Assembly (NCBI RefSeq): GCF_008107625.1
Contig: NZ_SDKK01000006.1
Span: 1-64,000, forward strand
DNA length: 64,000 nt
Direction: 5' to 3'
Source: Zoogloea oleivorans
GTDB taxonomy: Bacteria > Pseudomonadota > Gammaproteobacteria > Burkholderiales > Rhodocyclaceae
The position numbers and the translations under genes are program-made. The notes below the pieces were generated by a model. That model saw nothing but the letters and a program-made list of their open reading frames with translations. It was not told the origin of the DNA and ran no database searches. Below are positions 44,314-56,000 of this stretch, piece by piece (the stretch's first letter is position 1; the number at the start of each line of letters is the position of its first letter).

Positions 44314-44802
44314 TTACCGGTACTTGGATTCGACTTCTCGATCCTTCGCGATTTGCGATTCGTAGCGGTCCCCAACGGCCAAAAGCATCTGCTTCGTGTA
44401 GTAGAGATCGCCCCGTTTCTCGCCGTGATACTCAAACACGCGCGTCTCAACAACTGCATCTACCGGGCAAGCCTCCTCACAGAAGCCGCAAAAAATACAC
44501 TTCGTCAGATCTATATCGTATCGACTCGTGCGCCGGGAACCATCAGCCCGTTGCTCGGATTCGATCGTAATCGCCATGGCCGGACAAATTGCCTCGCACA
44601 ATTTGCATGCAATGCAACGCTCCTCCCCATTGGGATAGCGACGCAAAGCGTGCAAGCCTCGGAAGCGCGGACTTTGCGGCGTTTTCTCCTCCGGGAACTG
44701 TACCGTAATCTTCCTGGCAAAAAGGTGACGGCCGGTAAGAGCTAGTCCCTTCACCAGTTCTTTCAGGAAGAGGCTTCCTACGTATTCTTTTATAGCACCC
44801 AT
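44314..44802 (-). CDS. nuoI: NADH-quinone oxidoreductase subunit I (two 4Fe-4S)
   Basis: A 162-residue hydrophilic subunit in the peripheral arm of complex I. Two ferredoxin-type cluster motifs are complete: [13 protein letters not shown] and [13 protein letters not shown], binding clusters N6a and N6b that pass electrons toward NuoB. An N-terminal amphipathic segment ([22 protein letters not shown]) anchors it to the membrane arm. Start ATG 44802, 9 bp after the nuoH stop. Confidence 0.97.
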   Translation of the reverse strand: MGAIKEYVGSLFLKELVKGLALTGRHLFARKITVQFPEEKTPQSPRFRGLHALRRYPNGEERCIACKLCEAICPAMAITIESEQRADGSRRTSRYDIDLTKCIFCGFCEEACPVDAVVETRVFEYHGEKRGDLYYTKQMLLAVGDRYESQIAKDREVESKYR

Positions 44803-44811
44803 TTCACGGCC

Positions 44812-45861
44812 TCACTTCCAGATCGACAACGGAGACATGACCCAGACGGCAACAACAACCACCCAGAACAAGGTCAAGGGAATGAAAACCTTCCAACCCA
44901 ATCGCATGATGTGGTCGTACCTGAACCGCGGGAAAGTTGCACGGAACCACAGGAACAAAAAGAGAATGAAAGCGGTCTTGATCGCCAACCAGAAAAACCC
45001 GTCACCAAGAAAACCGACGGGCGAGAGCCAACCACCGAGAAAAAGGATGGATGTCAGCGCAGAAACCAGAATCATGTTTGCGTATTCCCCAAGGAAGAAC
45101 AGCGCAAACGCCATACCCGAATATTCCACCATATGGCCAGCAACGATTTCAGACTCCCCTTCGACAACGTCGAAAGGCGCACGATTGGTTTCAGCAATGC
45201 CGGAAATCAGGTAAACGATGAACATTGGAAAAAGCGGCAACCAGTTCCAACTAAGGAAACCTAAGCCCATGTCGGCTGCCTGCCCTTTGCCCTGACTCAT
45301 GACGATATCTGTCAGATTGAGACTGGAGGATGTCATCAAAACACATACAAGAGCGAAACCCATGGCGATTTCATACGAAACCATTTGGGCTGCAGCACGC
45401 ATGCCTCCGAGAAAGGCATACTTGGAGTTAGACGCCCATGCGGCAATGATGACCCCATAGACTTCAATGGAGGTCACCGCCAAGAGGAACAAAAGGCCAG
45501 CATCTACGTTCCCGACAACCCATCCCTCGTTGAACGGCACAACAGCCCAGGCAGCCAGAGCAGGACCTAGGGCAAGAACGGGTCCAATAATGAAAAGCCC
45601 TTTGTTTGCGCCGGAAGGAATAATCACTTCTTTAAGCAAAAGCTTTACACCATCAGCGATCGGCTGCAGCAAACCCATTGGCCCCACACGATTTGGGCCA
45701 ATACGCACCTGCATGTAGCCGATAACCTTACGTTCGGCCAGAGTCAAATAGGCCACACACAGAAACAGCGGGGCTACGATGCCAACAATTTTAAGCAAGG
45801 ACCAAACCAGGGGCCAGGCCTCGCCAAAGAACATGGCTACTGGCTCAATGTAGGCTTCCAT
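44812..45861 (-). CDS. nuoH: NADH-quinone oxidoreductase subunit H
   Basis: A 349-residue membrane subunit (ND1 homologue) with about eight helices, forming the quinone chamber with NuoB and NuoD. Conserved stretches: [67 protein letters not shown] and [28 protein letters not shown] with key acidic residues. ATG 45861 is used (the frame also has GTG at 45864); it shares its first base with the nuoG stop (TGATG), so translation is coupled. Confidence 0.97.
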   Translation of the reverse strand: MEAYIEPVAMFFGEAWPLVWSLLKIVGIVAPLFLCVAYLTLAERKVIGYMQVRIGPNRVGPMGLLQPIADGVKLLLKEVIIPSGANKGLFIIGPVLALGPALAAWAVVPFNEGWVVGNVDAGLLFLLAVTSIEVYGVIIAAWASNSKYAFLGGMRAAAQMVSYEIAMGFALVCVLMTSSSLNLTDIVMSQGKGQAADMGLGFLSWNWLPLFPMFIVYLISGIAETNRAPFDVVEGESEIVAGHMVEYSGMAFALFFLGEYANMILVSALTSILFLGGWLSPVGFLGDGFFWLAIKTAFILFLFLWFRATFPRFRYDHIMRLGWKVFIPLTLFWVVVVAVWVMSPLSIWK

Positions 45862-48215
45862 CACATGCGCTCCAAGCTGATTTCACCATGCAGAGAACCC
45901 AGCGCTGCCGTCATCGGATGAGCACCAGCCAAGCGCACACAACCATCAGCGACACCATCGTCTTCAGCAACAACTGCCGACACCTCACCATATGCAGATT
46001 TGATACGCACCGCCAAGCCGGCCTGCACACCCAAACGGGTTATGGTTGCCGCACTCAGCCGGGCGCTTGGCGCCACTCCATCCTGAGTTTGCTGCAATGG
46101 GGGAGAACGACGAGCAATGGGATCTGCCGAATAAATCGGAATATCTGCAATGCGTTGAACAGCTGCCTCCACAGCACGGAGGGACTCTACATTAAGTGCA
46201 ACAGAATTATCGAGTTTGGCCGGATTAACTGTTCCGTCAGACTCAAGCACCTCAGCACGGACATCCTCGATCTTTTCAAACCCGAAGCCGTCAAGACCAG
46301 ATGTTTCCCCAAGAACCTTAAGTACCTTCCAGCCGGGACGTGACTCTCCGCGGCTCTTGACCACGGGGAAGAAACTCTGGGCACGTCCTTCGCAATTGAC
46401 AAAAACACCTGCAGTTTCTGTAAATGGCGCGATGGGAAGCATCACGTCTGCGAACTCAAGCGCGCTGTCCGATTTGAAGGCGGATAACATGACGACCATA
46501 TCAGCACCCTTGAGTGCCCCGGCAGCAGCTGCACTGTTGCCCAAATCGAATGCGGGATCCAGTCCAAGCAGCACGTAAGCCTTCAACGGTGCCGACAACA
46601 TTTCCGTCACATTTTTTCCGGGAACGCCCGCAAACGGTACTGCCCCGGCAATATAACCACCAACACTGTTCGCAGCCTCTCCCAAAAAGCCGAAACTAGC
46701 ATCACTCAATCTTGCGATTTCCTGAGCAAAAACGTGAATTTCTGCAGCATGCTCATGCTGGACGGCGTAGTTACCAAGCCAGACAGCAGAACGACGACCA
46801 GAGCCAAGACTGTTCGCAATCGCGAGAGAAGCTTCATCGACCACCAGGCCTGCACATGCGGCGGCAACCTGAACCGACAACTCACGCCCGGTCTGTTCAG
46901 AAAGAGCTTTGGCGATCTTGGCCAAAGCAACAATCATTTCTTGCGGCGGAACACAAACACGATTTGCAACAGGCAACTGCCAGTCATCAAACGCGGGATT
47001 AAGTGCGCTGACCTTCAAGCCGCGCTTTGCTGCCTGTCGAACACGCTGGGCAACCAGCGGATGATCTTTCCGGAAAAAACTGCCCACAACAAACAAACGA
47101 TCGAGATTGGCTATATCCGCCACCGGCATCCCAAGCCACGGAGCGCCACTCATTTTTCCATCAGCAGAAAAATCCGACTGGCGCAAACGGAAGTCAACGT
47201 TACCCGACCCAAGCCCCTGGACTAGTTTCCGGAGAAGATAAAGCTCCTCGAGAGTGCTATGCGGAGATGCCAATGCACCAATCGTATCTGCACCACTTTC
47301 GGCTTTTATCGATTTGAGACCATTCGCAACATATTCAATGGCCGTTTGCCAGTCAGTTTCAATCCAGCGACCACCCTGCTTCAGCATGGGCCGAGCGAGC
47401 CTCTCCTCGCTATTGAGCGCCTCATAGGAAAACCTGTCCTTGTCAGACAGCCAGCACTCATTCAGTGCCTCGTTTTCCAGGGGAAGAACGCGCTTTACAG
47501 CATCATTCTTGACTTGAACGACAAGATTGCTTCCGAGCGAGTCGTGAGGACTTACTGACTTGCGCCTCGACATTTCCCAAGCACGGGCACCAAAACGGAA
47601 AGGCTTTGAAGTGAGGGCGCCAACCGGACAGAGATCAATAATGTTGCCCGACAACTCCGAGTCAATGGTTTTCTCGACGAAGGGCATGATTTCGGCATGC
47701 TCTCCACGAAATGCCTGACCCAACTCCATGAGTCCTGCAATTTCAGTGGTAAATCGAACACAGCGGGTGCAATTAATGCAGCGCGTCATATCAGTTGAAA
47801 CAAGCGGACCGAGATCCTTGTTGCCGACAACCCGCTTCTCTTCCTGATAGCGTGACTCAACACCACCATAGCCGACGGAGAGATCCTGCAACTGACACTC
47901 ACCGCCCTGATCGCAAATGGGGCAATCAAGCGGATGATTGATCAGGAGGAACTCCATCACACCCTTCTGAGCCTTCACTGCCTGCTCAGAATGAGTCCAC
48001 ACTTTCATCCCGTTTGTCACAGGCGTCGCACAAGCCGGCAAAGGCTTCGGCGCCTTTTCTACCTGGACAAGACACATGCGGCAGTTAGCCGCGATTGAGA
48101 GCTTTTTGTGGTAGCAGAAATGCGGCACATAGGCGCCAACTGTATTGGCGGCCTCCATGACGGTAATACCGTCAGGAACCTGCAACTGCTTTCCGTCAAT
48201 TTCGATTTCTAGCAT
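45861..48215 (-). CDS. nuoG: NADH-quinone oxidoreductase subunit G
   Basis: A 784-residue peripheral-arm subunit. The N-terminal 2Fe-2S domain (about 1-80, with [18 protein letters not shown]), the His-ligated 4Fe-4S site ([18 protein letters not shown]) and a further 4Fe-4S motif ([10 protein letters not shown]) are intact. The remaining part is a molybdopterin-oxidoreductase-like domain that does not bind molybdenum. It moves electrons from NuoF to NuoI. The C-terminal region from about residue 550 is alanine-rich and less conserved, as is normal. Start ATG 48215, 7 bp after the nuoF stop. Confidence 0.96.
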   Translation of the reverse strand: MLEIEIDGKQLQVPDGITVMEAANTVGAYVPHFCYHKKLSIAANCRMCLVQVEKAPKPLPACATPVTNGMKVWTHSEQAVKAQKGVMEFLLINHPLDCPICDQGGECQLQDLSVGYGGVESRYQEEKRVVGNKDLGPLVSTDMTRCINCTRCVRFTTEIAGLMELGQAFRGEHAEIMPFVEKTIDSELSGNIIDLCPVGALTSKPFRFGARAWEMSRRKSVSPHDSLGSNLVVQVKNDAVKRVLPLENEALNECWLSDKDRFSYEALNSEERLARPMLKQGGRWIETDWQTAIEYVANGLKSIKAESGADTIGALASPHSTLEELYLLRKLVQGLGSGNVDFRLRQSDFSADGKMSGAPWLGMPVADIANLDRLFVVGSFFRKDHPLVAQRVRQAAKRGLKVSALNPAFDDWQLPVANRVCVPPQEMIVALAKIAKALSEQTGRELSVQVAAACAGLVVDEASLAIANSLGSGRRSAVWLGNYAVQHEHAAEIHVFAQEIARLSDASFGFLGEAANSVGGYIAGAVPFAGVPGKNVTEMLSAPLKAYVLLGLDPAFDLGNSAAAAGALKGADMVVMLSAFKSDSALEFADVMLPIAPFTETAGVFVNCEGRAQSFFPVVKSRGESRPGWKVLKVLGETSGLDGFGFEKIEDVRAEVLESDGTVNPAKLDNSVALNVESLRAVEAAVQRIADIPIYSADPIARRSPPLQQTQDGVAPSARLSAATITRLGVQAGLAVRIKSAYGEVSAVVAEDDGVADGCVRLAGAHPMTAALGSLHGEISLERM

Positions 48216-48222
48216 GTCGAGC

Positions 48223-49533
48223 CTACGCTACGTAAATCTTACTGCCTTCGCGCTGAACATCCTTCGGCACGAGGCACTTCTTGTGTTCAATATGGAATGC
48301 GAACTCATCACCGAAGTGCTTGATGAAACTCTGGACAGGCATAGAGGCCGCATCGCCCAGCGCACAGATGGTACGCCCCATGATGTTGGTCGTAATGCTG
48401 TTCAACAAGTCCAAGTCGTCGGAACGCCCAAGTCCGTTTTCAATGCGATGTATCACACGATACAACCAGCCGGTACCTTCACGGCAAGGAGTGCATTGAC
48501 CGCAGGACTCTTCGAAATAAAAGTACGACAAACGCTCCAAGGCTTTGACCATGCAGGTAGATTCATCCATTACGATCACTGCACCGGAACCCAGCATGGA
48601 ACCGGCCTTGGAGATCGAATCGTAGTCCATGGTGCAATCCATCATCACAGAGCCCGGCAAAACCGGCGCAGATGATCCACCAGGAATCACAGCCTTCAGC
48701 TTTCGACCGCCACGAACGCCGCCAGCCAATTCGAGCAACTCGGAAAACGGAGTCCCCATCGGGATTTCGTAATTGCCAGGCTTATTTACATGACCAGACA
48801 CCGAGAACAGCTTGGTACCGCCGTTATTCGGCTTGCCAAGAGCTAGGAACGCATCCCCCCCTTCACGGATAATGTAAGGGATTGATGCAAACGTCTCTGT
48901 ATTGTTGATGGTCGTTGGTTTACCGTAGAGACCGAAGCTCGCTGGGAACGGTGGCTTGAAACGTGGCTGCCCTTTCTTCCCTTCGATGGACTCAAGCAGT
49001 GCAGTTTCTTCGCCGCATATGTACGCGCCGTAACCGTGATGGGCAAAAAGGTCAAAGCTGAAATCTGAACCGAGAATATTCTTGCCCAGCAATCCGGCGT
49101 CACGTGCCTCTTGGAGAGCTTCTTCAAAACGATCGTAAACTTCGAATATTTCCCCGTGAATGTAGTTATAACCACGCTCACATCCCATTGCATAGCCAGC
49201 AATGATCATCCCCTCTATAACAGAGTGGGGGTTATACCGAAGGATATCCCGATCCTTGAATGTGCCGGGCTCCCCCTCATCGGAGTTGCAGGCCAGATAC
49301 TTGGCACCGGGGAACGCCCGGGGCATGAAGCTCCACTTGAGCCCCGTCGGAAAACCCGCACCACCACGCCCACGGAGTGCTGATTTCTTGACTTCGCTGA
49401 TGACCTGATCGGCGGAAATATTCTCCGCGATGATCTTCTTCAGCGCTGCATATCCGCCTCGCTGAACATAGTCAGCAAGCCGCCAGGTGCGGTCGCCCTC
49501 GAGGCCGGAAAGAATAATCCCTTTAGAAGTCAT
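48223..49533 (-). CDS. nuoF: NADH-quinone oxidoreductase subunit F (NADH and FMN binding)
   Basis: A 436-residue subunit that accepts hydride from NADH on FMN and passes electrons to its 4Fe-4S cluster. The NADH/FMN site is visible in [17 protein letters not shown] and [16 protein letters not shown], and the cluster motif is [14 protein letters not shown] with the fourth cysteine in [10 protein letters not shown]. Its start overlaps the nuoE stop by four bases (ATGA), so translation is coupled. Confidence 0.97.
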   Translation of the reverse strand: MTSKGIILSGLEGDRTWRLADYVQRGGYAALKKIIAENISADQVISEVKKSALRGRGGAGFPTGLKWSFMPRAFPGAKYLACNSDEGEPGTFKDRDILRYNPHSVIEGMIIAGYAMGCERGYNYIHGEIFEVYDRFEEALQEARDAGLLGKNILGSDFSFDLFAHHGYGAYICGEETALLESIEGKKGQPRFKPPFPASFGLYGKPTTINNTETFASIPYIIREGGDAFLALGKPNNGGTKLFSVSGHVNKPGNYEIPMGTPFSELLELAGGVRGGRKLKAVIPGGSSAPVLPGSVMMDCTMDYDSISKAGSMLGSGAVIVMDESTCMVKALERLSYFYFEESCGQCTPCREGTGWLYRVIHRIENGLGRSDDLDLLNSITTNIMGRTICALGDAASMPVQSFIKHFGDEFAFHIEHKKCLVPKDVQREGSKIYVA

Positions 49534-50006
49534 TTTTTCAGATCAGCCAACAGTTGATCGATTTTTTCCTCGGTCATCCAACTGCACATCTGGTGATTAT
49601 TCACCAGCAGCACCGGGGCATCGCCGCAAGCGCCCATGCACTCACCCTCTTTGAGGGTGAATTGTCCGTCCGCCGTCGTCTCGTTAAAGTCAATTCCCAA
49701 CTTCTTCTTGACATATTCGGCTGCATCAACCCCACCCGAAAGAGCACAAGGGAGATTGGTGCAGACGGTAATTTTCTTGGCTCCAACAGGAGCCAAGTCA
49801 TACATATTATAGAAGCTTGCCACCTCAAAGACGGCAATCGCTGGCATTTCGAGATACTTTGCAACGAACTCAATGGTCTCGTTTGCAAGCCAGCCTTTCT
49901 CCTCCTGCGCAATTCGGAGGGCGGACATCGAAGCGGACTGTTTTTGATCAAGCGGATATTTCGCTATCTCTTGATCAATTTTCTTCAGTGATTCGGAACT
50001 CAGCAT
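49530..50006 (-). CDS. nuoE: NADH-quinone oxidoreductase subunit E
   Basis: A 158-residue thioredoxin-like subunit with one 2Fe-2S cluster (N1a). The ligands are in [11 protein letters not shown] (Cys-x4-Cys) and [16 protein letters not shown] (Cys-x3-Cys). It stands next to NuoF at the NADH-oxidising tip. The N-terminal helical part ([34 protein letters not shown]) is standard. A 64-bp gap separates it from nuoD. Confidence 0.97.
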   Translation of the reverse strand: MLSSESLKKIDQEIAKYPLDQKQSASMSALRIAQEEKGWLANETIEFVAKYLEMPAIAVFEVASFYNMYDLAPVGAKKITVCTNLPCALSGGVDAAEYVKKKLGIDFNETTADGQFTLKEGECMGACGDAPVLLVNNHQMCSWMTEEKIDQLLADLKK

Positions 50007-50070
50007 TTTCGTCTCTACTGCCTGCAGAATGTCGATAGGGGAAATCGTTGAGGCTTTTTAAATAGGCACT

Positions 50071-51324
50071 TCAGCGATCCACGTCTCCGAACACGATATC
50101 CATTGTTCCAATGATGGCTACCACGTCAGCAATCATGTGCCCGCGCGACATTTCATCAATGGCCGAGAGATGCGTAAAACCAGGTGATCGCAATTTAATC
50201 CGATAGGGCTTGTTTGCCCCATCGGAAACCGCGTAGACACCAAACTCACCCTTGGGATGCTCAACCGGCGCGTAAACTTCACCAGGTGGTACGTGCATGC
50301 CTTCGGTGAACAACTTGAAGTGGTGAATCAGCTCTTCCATGTTCCCCTTCATCCGCTCTCTGGAAGGAGGTGCAACCTTATGGTTGCTGGAAATCACGGG
50401 GCCCGGATTTTTTCTCAACCAGTCAATACACTGCTTGACGATTCGATTTGATTGACGCATCTCTTCAATCCGACAGAGATAACGGTCATAACAGTCACCC
50501 TCCACGCCAACCGGAATGTCGAAATCAAGCTGATCATAAACTTCGTAGGGCTGTTTTCTGCGGATATCCCACTCAACACCCGATCCACGCAGCATGACAC
50601 CGGAAAAACCAAGGGCTAGTGCGCGCTCGGGCGAAACAACGCCAATACCTACAGTTCGCTGCTTCCAGATACGGTTATCGGTGAGTAGCGTCTCGTACTC
50701 ATCAACATAACGCGGGAATCTGCTAGTGAAGTCTTCGAGAAAATCAAGCAGGGAGCCTTGCCGATTTTCATTCAATTGGGAAACTGTCTTAGTGTTTTTC
50801 CACTTTGAGACTTCGTACTGCGGCATGCGATCCGGAAGATCGCGATAAACGCCACCAGGCCGGTAGTAAGCAGCGTGCATCCGCGCTCCCGACACAGCCT
50901 CATAAGCATCCATCAAATCCTCCCGCTCACGGAAGGTATAAAGCACCATAGTCATGGCGCCGATATCAAGTGCGTGGGTCCCGACAGCAAGCAGGTGATT
51001 CAGAATGCGTGTAATTTCATCGTACAAGACACGGATGTACTGGGCACGAATTGGAACATCGACCCCCAAGAGCCGTTCAATCGCCAGACAATAAGCGTGC
51101 TCATTGCACATCATTGAAACGTAGTCAAGACGATCCATATAGGGTACAGACTGTACCCAGGTTCGTGTCTCAGCCAGCTTCTCTGTACCCCTGTGAAGCA
51201 GCCCGATGTGCGGATCAGCCCGCTCAACCACTTCGCCGTCCAACTCGAGAACCAAACGCAAGACCCCGTGCGCCGCGGGATGCTGGGGGCCAAAGTTAAT
51301 GGTGTAATTACGGATCTCAGCCAT
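50071..51324 (-). CDS. nuoD: NADH-quinone oxidoreductase subunit D
   Basis: A 417-residue peripheral-arm subunit (49-kDa homologue) that shapes the quinone site with NuoB. It starts [24 protein letters not shown], including the His-Pro motif near the quinone head group, and ends with the conserved [28 protein letters not shown]. The open frame continues to 51351, but ATG 51324 gives the normal N-terminus and overlaps the end of nuoC by 8 bp. Separate from NuoC here, unlike the fused NuoCD in E. coli. Confidence 0.97.
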   Translation of the reverse strand: MAEIRNYTINFGPQHPAAHGVLRLVLELDGEVVERADPHIGLLHRGTEKLAETRTWVQSVPYMDRLDYVSMMCNEHAYCLAIERLLGVDVPIRAQYIRVLYDEITRILNHLLAVGTHALDIGAMTMVLYTFREREDLMDAYEAVSGARMHAAYYRPGGVYRDLPDRMPQYEVSKWKNTKTVSQLNENRQGSLLDFLEDFTSRFPRYVDEYETLLTDNRIWKQRTVGIGVVSPERALALGFSGVMLRGSGVEWDIRRKQPYEVYDQLDFDIPVGVEGDCYDRYLCRIEEMRQSNRIVKQCIDWLRKNPGPVISSNHKVAPPSRERMKGNMEELIHHFKLFTEGMHVPPGEVYAPVEHPKGEFGVYAVSDGANKPYRIKLRSPGFTHLSAIDEMSRGHMIADVVAIIGTMDIVFGDVDR

Positions 51325-51919
51325 GGCCGACATTCCCATAATTTTCGTCACGCACGATACGGGGTGTATTTTCCCGTGGTTCGATGGTAACTGGCTGATA
51401 AATTACGCGACCCAAATCTTGGTCATACCGCATTTCCACATACCCCGAAATCGGAAAATCTTTGCGGAACGGATAACCAACAAAACCATAATCGGTAAGA
51501 ATCCGACGCAAATCCGGATGCCCAACAAACATGACACCGAAAAGATCGAAGGCCTCGCGCTCAAACCAGTTGGCACTGGGCCAGAGTTCGCACAAGGAAT
51601 CAAGAATCGGAAATGAGTCATCTTCCGCAAACGCCCGAAGCCTCAGGCGCAGATTATTACTAACGGAAAGCAGATGAGCAGATACCGCGAAGCGGAATTC
51701 AGTTGCTTCACCAGCAAACCCCGAATAATCAAGTCCGGTAAGATCAACAAGCTGCTCAAAACGGAACTCGGGGTCGTCCCGAAGAGTGCGGGCTACCGAC
51801 AAATAGTCGGAGGCCGAGACGACCACAGTCACCTCGTCACATGCAACGACCGTACTCCGCAGTCGATCACCAAATTTGTCCGCCAAAGACTGGCTGAGAC
51901 GGTCAAGTTTCTCACTCAT
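51317..51919 (-). CDS. nuoC: NADH-quinone oxidoreductase subunit C
   Basis: A 200-residue peripheral-arm subunit (30-kDa homologue), a structural partner of NuoD without a cofactor. The family signature is [43 protein letters not shown] near the C-terminus. Start ATG 51919; it lies 12 bp after the nuoB stop. Confidence 0.96.
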   Translation of the reverse strand: MSEKLDRLSQSLADKFGDRLRSTVVACDEVTVVVSASDYLSVARTLRDDPEFRFEQLVDLTGLDYSGFAGEATEFRFAVSAHLLSVSNNLRLRLRAFAEDDSFPILDSLCELWPSANWFEREAFDLFGVMFVGHPDLRRILTDYGFVGYPFRKDFPISGYVEMRYDQDLGRVIYQPVTIEPRENTPRIVRDENYGNVGHG

Positions 51920-51931
51920 GATAGTCGGGAA

Positions 51932-52408
51932 TCAGCGAGCAATCGTACAGTCACGTTTGATCTTGTTCTGCAATTGAACAATGCCATATAGCAGAGCTTC
52001 TGCTGTGGGGGGGCAACCGGGAACATAAACATCCACCGGAACGATACGGTCACACCCACGCACAACAGAGTACGAATAGTGGTAATACCCACCACCGTTC
52101 GCGCAAGACCCCATTGATATCACCCAGCGCGGCTCCGACATCTGATCATAAACCTTGCGCAAAGCCGGGGCCATTTTGTTGCACAAGGTGCCAGCAACAA
52201 TCATCAGATCGGATTGCCGCGGACTCGGACGAAAAACAACACCGAATCGATCCAGGTCGTAACGCGAACAACCGGCGTGAATCATCTCGACCGCACAGCA
52301 CGCAAGACCAAAAGTCATGGGCCACAGCGAACCAGTGCGAGTCCAGTTAATTACCGTATCAAGCGAAGTAGTGACAAACCCTTCCTTGAAAACACCTTCG
52401 ATGCTCAT
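51932..52408 (-). CDS. nuoB: NADH-quinone oxidoreductase subunit B (cluster N2)
   Basis: A 158-residue subunit holding the terminal 4Fe-4S cluster N2 that reduces quinone. Ligands are the adjacent cysteines in [10 protein letters not shown] and those in [11 protein letters not shown] and [12 protein letters not shown] 52408 (MSIEGVF) is preferred over GTG 52414: it has AAGGGTG at good spacing and yields the usual 158 residues. Confidence 0.97.
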   Translation of the reverse strand: MSIEGVFKEGFVTTSLDTVINWTRTGSLWPMTFGLACCAVEMIHAGCSRYDLDRFGVVFRPSPRQSDLMIVAGTLCNKMAPALRKVYDQMSEPRWVISMGSCANGGGYYHYSYSVVRGCDRIVPVDVYVPGCPPTAEALLYGIVQLQNKIKRDCTIAR

Positions 52409-52454
52409 AGACACCCTTCAAGCAACAATTCACTCGCCAGAGGAACTCGACAGA

Positions 52455-52829
52455 TCACTCCCAGTCGAGCGCGCCTTTCTTCCACACGTAAATATAACCA
52501 AGCAGAAGAATGCCGAGAAAGACAATCATTTCAAAGAAACCAAAAAGCCGGATGGACTCATTGGCTGCAATTTCCCGAAGAATAGTTGCCCAGGGAAACA
52601 GAAATGCGATTTCCAGATCAAAAAGGATAAACAGAATGGCGAGCAGGTAGTAGCGAACATCGAACTTGATGCGCGCATCTTCGAATGGCTCGAAACCACA
52701 CTCAAACGGGGAAAGCTTTTCGGCGTCAGGCTTGTTGGGCCCCAAGACCCAGCCTGCAATTATTGGAATAAAACCGAAAGCAGCCGCAAACAGGATAAAG
52801 ACAAGAACTGGAAAATAAACTTCCAACAT
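52455..52829 (-). CDS. nuoA: NADH-quinone oxidoreductase subunit A
   Basis: A 124-residue membrane subunit (ND3 homologue) with three transmembrane helices and the conserved loop [13 protein letters not shown] whose cysteine changes accessibility between enzyme states. ATG 52829 follows a GTG at 52832 in the same frame. First gene of the operon; the gap to the hairpin behind the tRNA gene is only about 40 bp, so the promoter must overlap that region or transcription continues from secG and the tRNA. Confidence 0.96.
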   Translation of the reverse strand: MLEVYFPVLVFILFAAAFGFIPIIAGWVLGPNKPDAEKLSPFECGFEPFEDARIKFDVRYYLLAILFILFDLEIAFLFPWATILREIAANESIRLFGFFEMIVFLGILLLGYIYVWKKGALDWE

Positions 52830-52871
52830 CACTTGAGCTCCCGCAACCGATAGCAGTTATTAGCGCTGCCT

Positions 52872-52905
52872 GCAAGCAAACGCCCGCTGAGTGCGGGCGG
52901 CTTGC
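52872..52905 (-). terminator. Hairpin after tRNA-Leu, probable terminator
   Basis: CGCCCGC (52881-52887) pairs with GCGGGCG (52893-52899), extended by GCAAGC / GCTTGC on the outside with a 3-base bulge. On the minus strand the inner stem is followed by TTTGCTT. It lies just 8 bp past the tRNA 3' end and probably ends or trims the tRNA transcript before the nuo operon. Confidence 0.6.
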
Positions 52906-52913
52906 TTATTTTA

Positions 52914-52998
52914 TGGTGCCGACGATGAGACTCGAACTCATACGGCTTTCGCCACTACCCCCTCAAGATAGCGTGTCTACCAATTTCACCACGTCGGC
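52914..52998 (-). tRNA. tRNA-Leu (anticodon GAG)
   Basis: An 85-base class II tRNA with the CCA end encoded. The acceptor stem pairs GCCGACG with CGTCGGC, the anticodon loop is TTGAGGG between CTATC and GGTAG, giving anticodon GAG, and the T-arm has GTTCGAGTC. A long variable arm (GTGGCGAAAGCC) is present, as expected for leucine tRNA. Its place between secG and nuoA is common in betaproteobacteria. Confidence 0.96.
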
Positions 52999-53060
52999 TT
53001 GTTCGTTTGATGCTGCGCATTATAAGACAATCGACCCGCAGCGCCAAGCATTACATTATT

Positions 53061-53426
53061 TTATCGCGGAATATCCTTCGCTTTCGACCCATCATCCGCA
53101 GGCGCAACAGGAGCGGGAGAAAGACCGGACGAAGGCGCAGAAACAGGCGCAACCCCTTCCATTACGCTCTTTGACGCAGGAGCCCCGGAACTGGCCAGAT
53201 AGCTCAACCCGAGGCTCGTCACAAAGAATACTGCCGCCAAAGCACCGGTTGTCCGGCTAAGAAAATTTGCAGACCCTGAAGACCCGAACAAACTACCGGA
53301 AGCCCCACTCCCAAAGGCCGCACCCATGTCAGCCCCCTTGCCGTGCTGCATAAGGACCAGTCCGATTACACCCAGACCAGCAAGGATATGCACCGTCAAA
53401 ACTATAGAAAAAACCACACCACCCAT
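53061..53426 (-). CDS. secG: Protein-export membrane protein SecG
   Basis: A 121-residue subunit of the SecYEG translocon. Two transmembrane helices flank the conserved GLVLMQHGKGADMGAAFGSGASGSLFGSSGSANFLSR segment. The C-terminal tail is rich in Pro, Ala and Ser and low in conservation. ATG 53426 is chosen over 53432 because GGAG stands six bases before it. It follows tpiA by 21 bp and is probably co-transcribed with it. Confidence 0.94.
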   Translation of the reverse strand: MGGVVFSIVLTVHILAGLGVIGLVLMQHGKGADMGAAFGSGASGSLFGSSGSANFLSRTTGALAAVFFVTSLGLSYLASSGAPASKSVMEGVAPVSAPSSGLSPAPVAPADDGSKAKDIPR

Positions 53427-53447
53427 GACCATCTCCGATGAACCAAC

Positions 53448-54200
53448 TTACGACGCAGCAGCTGCTGCACAAATGGCAGAAAAACCTTCCGCAACCAAGG
53501 ATGCCCCACCCACCAAGGCACCGTCGATATCCGGTTTGCTGAACAACAGGGAGGCGTTTACTGCCGTAACGCTACCCCCATAAAGAATTTTTACACCCTG
53601 CGCAGAAACACCACTCCGCACCAGGCGATCACGAATGAATGCATGCATTGCCTGTGCCTGCTCAGGCGTTGCAGTCTTACCAGTCCCGATCGCCCAGACA
53701 GGCTCATAAGCAAGCACAACAAAAGAGGCCGCCTCGACACCAAGCGCTGAAACCACAGCATCAACCTGAGAGCCAACCACCTCTTCAGCGACACCCGCAT
53801 CACGCTGCTCCAGTGTTTCACCAACGCAGAGAATCGGCCTCACGCCTGAATCGAGGGCCGCCTGCACCTTGGTTGCGACAACAACATTCGTCTCACCATA
53901 ACCACTTCGTCGCTCCGAATGCCCCACGATAACCCACGAGCAGCCCAAGTCCGCCAACATCGATCCGCTAACTTCACCAGTGTAGGCCCCCTCCTTGGCA
54001 GAAGAGAGACTCTGAGCCCCCACAGCAATAATCGCATCCTTGATCAAAGCCTTCACTTGAGACAGGTAGACGAAAGGCGGGCACACCACCACATCCACGC
54101 CATCCGGCCTTAACAGCTTCCTGAGCTCAGCGACCAAAGCTTCGTTGCGAGCAAGGCTGCCGTTCATCTTCCAGTTACCGACTACGAGCTTTTTGCGCAC
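53448..54200 (-). CDS. tpiA: Triose-phosphate isomerase
   Basis: A 250-residue TIM-barrel enzyme that interconverts dihydroxyacetone phosphate and glyceraldehyde 3-phosphate in glycolysis and gluconeogenesis. Active-site residues are present: Lys in GNWKMNGS, His in VIVGHSERR, Glu in [19 protein letters not shown], and the phosphate loop YGGSV. The start is GTG at 54200 with only a weak Shine-Dalgarno. It is the first gene of the tpiA-secG pair and begins 53 bp past the pstB terminator. Confidence 0.96.
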   Translation of the reverse strand: MRKKLVVGNWKMNGSLARNEALVAELRKLLRPDGVDVVVCPPFVYLSQVKALIKDAIIAVGAQSLSSAKEGAYTGEVSGSMLADLGCSWVIVGHSERRSGYGETNVVVATKVQAALDSGVRPILCVGETLEQRDAGVAEEVVGSQVDAVVSALGVEAASFVVLAYEPVWAIGTGKTATPEQAQAMHAFIRDRLVRSGVSAQGVKILYGGSVTAVNASLLFSKPDIDGALVGGASLVAEGFSAICAAAAAS

Positions 54201-54252
54201 CTTGGATCCAGAACCAAATCCTTTAATTCTATCTTGACGGAATGATCAGGTC

Positions 54253-54287
54253 AAAAAAAGAGGGCCGACACCAAGTCAGCCCTCTTT
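54253..54287 (-). terminator. Intrinsic terminator of the pst operon
   Basis: AAAGAGGGC (54257-54265) pairs with GCCCTCTTT (54279-54287) and is followed on the minus strand by a run of seven T. It lies 21 bp past the pstB stop and shows that no phoU gene is co-transcribed here. Confidence 0.9.
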
Positions 54288-54307
54288 GCATGCACGGTTC
54301 AGAACGA

Positions 54308-55144
54308 TCAGCCAAATCTGCCTGTGATGTAGTCCTCGGTTTCCTTCCGCTTGGGCTTGATGAAGATCTCGTCAGTGAGACCAAACTCCACCAATTCTCC
54401 CAGGTACATGTAGGCGGTGTAATCGGACACCCGCGCAGCCTGCTGCATGTTGTGAGTCACAATCGCAATGGTGTACTCACTCTTCAGTTCATGAACCAAC
54501 TCTTCAACCTTCGCCGTGGAAATCGGATCGAGCGCAGATGTCGGCTCATCGAGCAGCAGAACCTCCGGCTTGACCGCAACACCTCGTGCGATGCACAAAC
54601 GCTGCTGCTGCCCACCGGACAAGGACAGACCACTTTGATTGAGCTTGCTCTTCACTTCATCCCAGAGAGCGGCCTTCCGCAGCGCCCACTCGACCCGGTT
54701 GTCCATATCTGCCCTGGAAAGGCTCTCATACAAACGCACACCGAATGCGATGTTCTCATAAATGGACATCGGAAACGGCGTGGGCTTCTGGAAAACCATC
54801 CCAACCTTGGCTCGAAGGGCATTCACATCCTGATCCGGACTCAGCACATTGCGACCGTTCAAAAGTATCTCACCCGTGGCACGCTGCCCGGGGTAAAGGT
54901 CGTACATGCGGTTCAGCGTCCGCAGAAGGGTCGACTTTCCGCACCCGGAAGGACCGATGAACGCAGTCACCATCCCCTCCTGGATGTCCAGATTGATGTG
55001 CTTCAGGCCCTGAAACGACCCATAGAAAAAGTCGAGGTTACGAATCTTGATCTTGGGCGTCGCATCGCTACTGACCACAGACGTCGGTTCGCCCCGAAGT
55101 TGCGAAAAAGGCATGTCACGCTTGGTCGCTACAGGAGATTGCAT
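54308..55144 (-). CDS. pstB: Phosphate ABC transporter ATP-binding protein PstB
   Basis: A 278-residue ABC ATPase that drives high-affinity phosphate import with PstSCA. Walker A is GPSGCGKST, the Q-loop VFQKPTPFP, the signature LSGGQQQR, Walker [13 protein letters not shown] and the switch histidine is in [11 protein letters not shown] 55144 (MQSPVAT) is preferred; the frame is open 14 codons further but lacks a good site there. Starts 10 bp after the pstA stop. Followed by a terminator rather than phoU. Confidence 0.96.
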   Translation of the reverse strand: MQSPVATKRDMPFSQLRGEPTSVVSSDATPKIKIRNLDFFYGSFQGLKHINLDIQEGMVTAFIGPSGCGKSTLLRTLNRMYDLYPGQRATGEILLNGRNVLSPDQDVNALRAKVGMVFQKPTPFPMSIYENIAFGVRLYESLSRADMDNRVEWALRKAALWDEVKSKLNQSGLSLSGGQQQRLCIARGVAVKPEVLLLDEPTSALDPISTAKVEELVHELKSEYTIAIVTHNMQQAARVSDYTAYMYLGELVEFGLTDEIFIKPKRKETEDYITGRFG

Positions 55145-55154
55145 GATGGATTTC

Positions 55155-56000
55155 CTAGATCTTTTTGCGGAACAGGGTCCGAACAACGATGTTCAGGCAA
55201 AGAACACCAAATGTAATGATGATCGCCCCACCCCACGCCAATGAATTCCAGTTTTCATAGGGGCTCATTGCAAACTGGAAGATCACGACCGGCAAATTGG
55301 CCATCGGTCCGTTGAGGTCAAAGCTGGTGAACTGATTGTTAAGTGCAGTAAAAAGCAGCGGGGCCGTTTCACCACTCACTCGCGCAACCGCAAGCAGAAT
55401 CCCGGTCAGAACACCGGCCTGAGCAGAGCGAAGAACCACGTGAAGCACAACCTTCCAGCGCGGAGCCCCCAAGGCTGTCGCAGCCTCCCTGAGGGTGGCA
55501 GGAACCAGATTGAGCATGTTTTCAGTAGTCCGCACGACAACTGGGATGGCGATCAAGGTCAGCGCCATCGAGCCGGCCCAACCGGAAAAATGCTGCACCT
55601 GAGCCACATAAACAGCGTAGATAAAGACACCGATAACAATCGATGGCGCAGAGAGCAGGATGTCGTTGATGAAACGGGTTGCCGGCGCCAACCAGCCCCT
55701 GCGCCCGAATTCCGACAGATAAACACCCGCGAGAATGCCAATCGGGGTGGCAATGAAGGTCGCCGTACCAACCATCATGAGACTGCCAAGAATCGCGTTG
55801 GACAGCCCTCCCTCAGAACCGGGGGCCGGAGTCGGCTGAGTAAAAAGGGTGAGGCTAAGAGCGCCAAACCCCTTGTACAGAAGCACGACCAGAATCCACG
55901 CCAGAAACCCCATCCCGATAGCCATCGCCACCAGAGACAGGACCAACGCGGCGCGATTGGTCCGCATGCGCTTGCGGTAGAGCACCGAAGAGTCACTCAT
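55155..56000 (-). CDS. pstA: Phosphate ABC transporter permease PstA
   Basis: A 281-residue permease with six transmembrane helices and the EAA-type loop [32 protein letters not shown] that contacts PstB. Its start codon shares one base with the pstC stop (TGATG), so translation is coupled. The gene is intact, although its binding protein gene pstS is interrupted upstream. Confidence 0.95.
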   Translation of the reverse strand: MSDSSVLYRKRMRTNRAALVLSLVAMAIGMGFLAWILVVLLYKGFGALSLTLFTQPTPAPGSEGGLSNAILGSLMMVGTATFIATPIGILAGVYLSEFGRRGWLAPATRFINDILLSAPSIVIGVFIYAVYVAQVQHFSGWAGSMALTLIAIPVVVRTTENMLNLVPATLREAATALGAPRWKVVLHVVLRSAQAGVLTGILLAVARVSGETAPLLFTALNNQFTSFDLNGPMANLPVVIFQFAMSPYENWNSLAWGGAIIITFGVLCLNIVVRTLFRKKI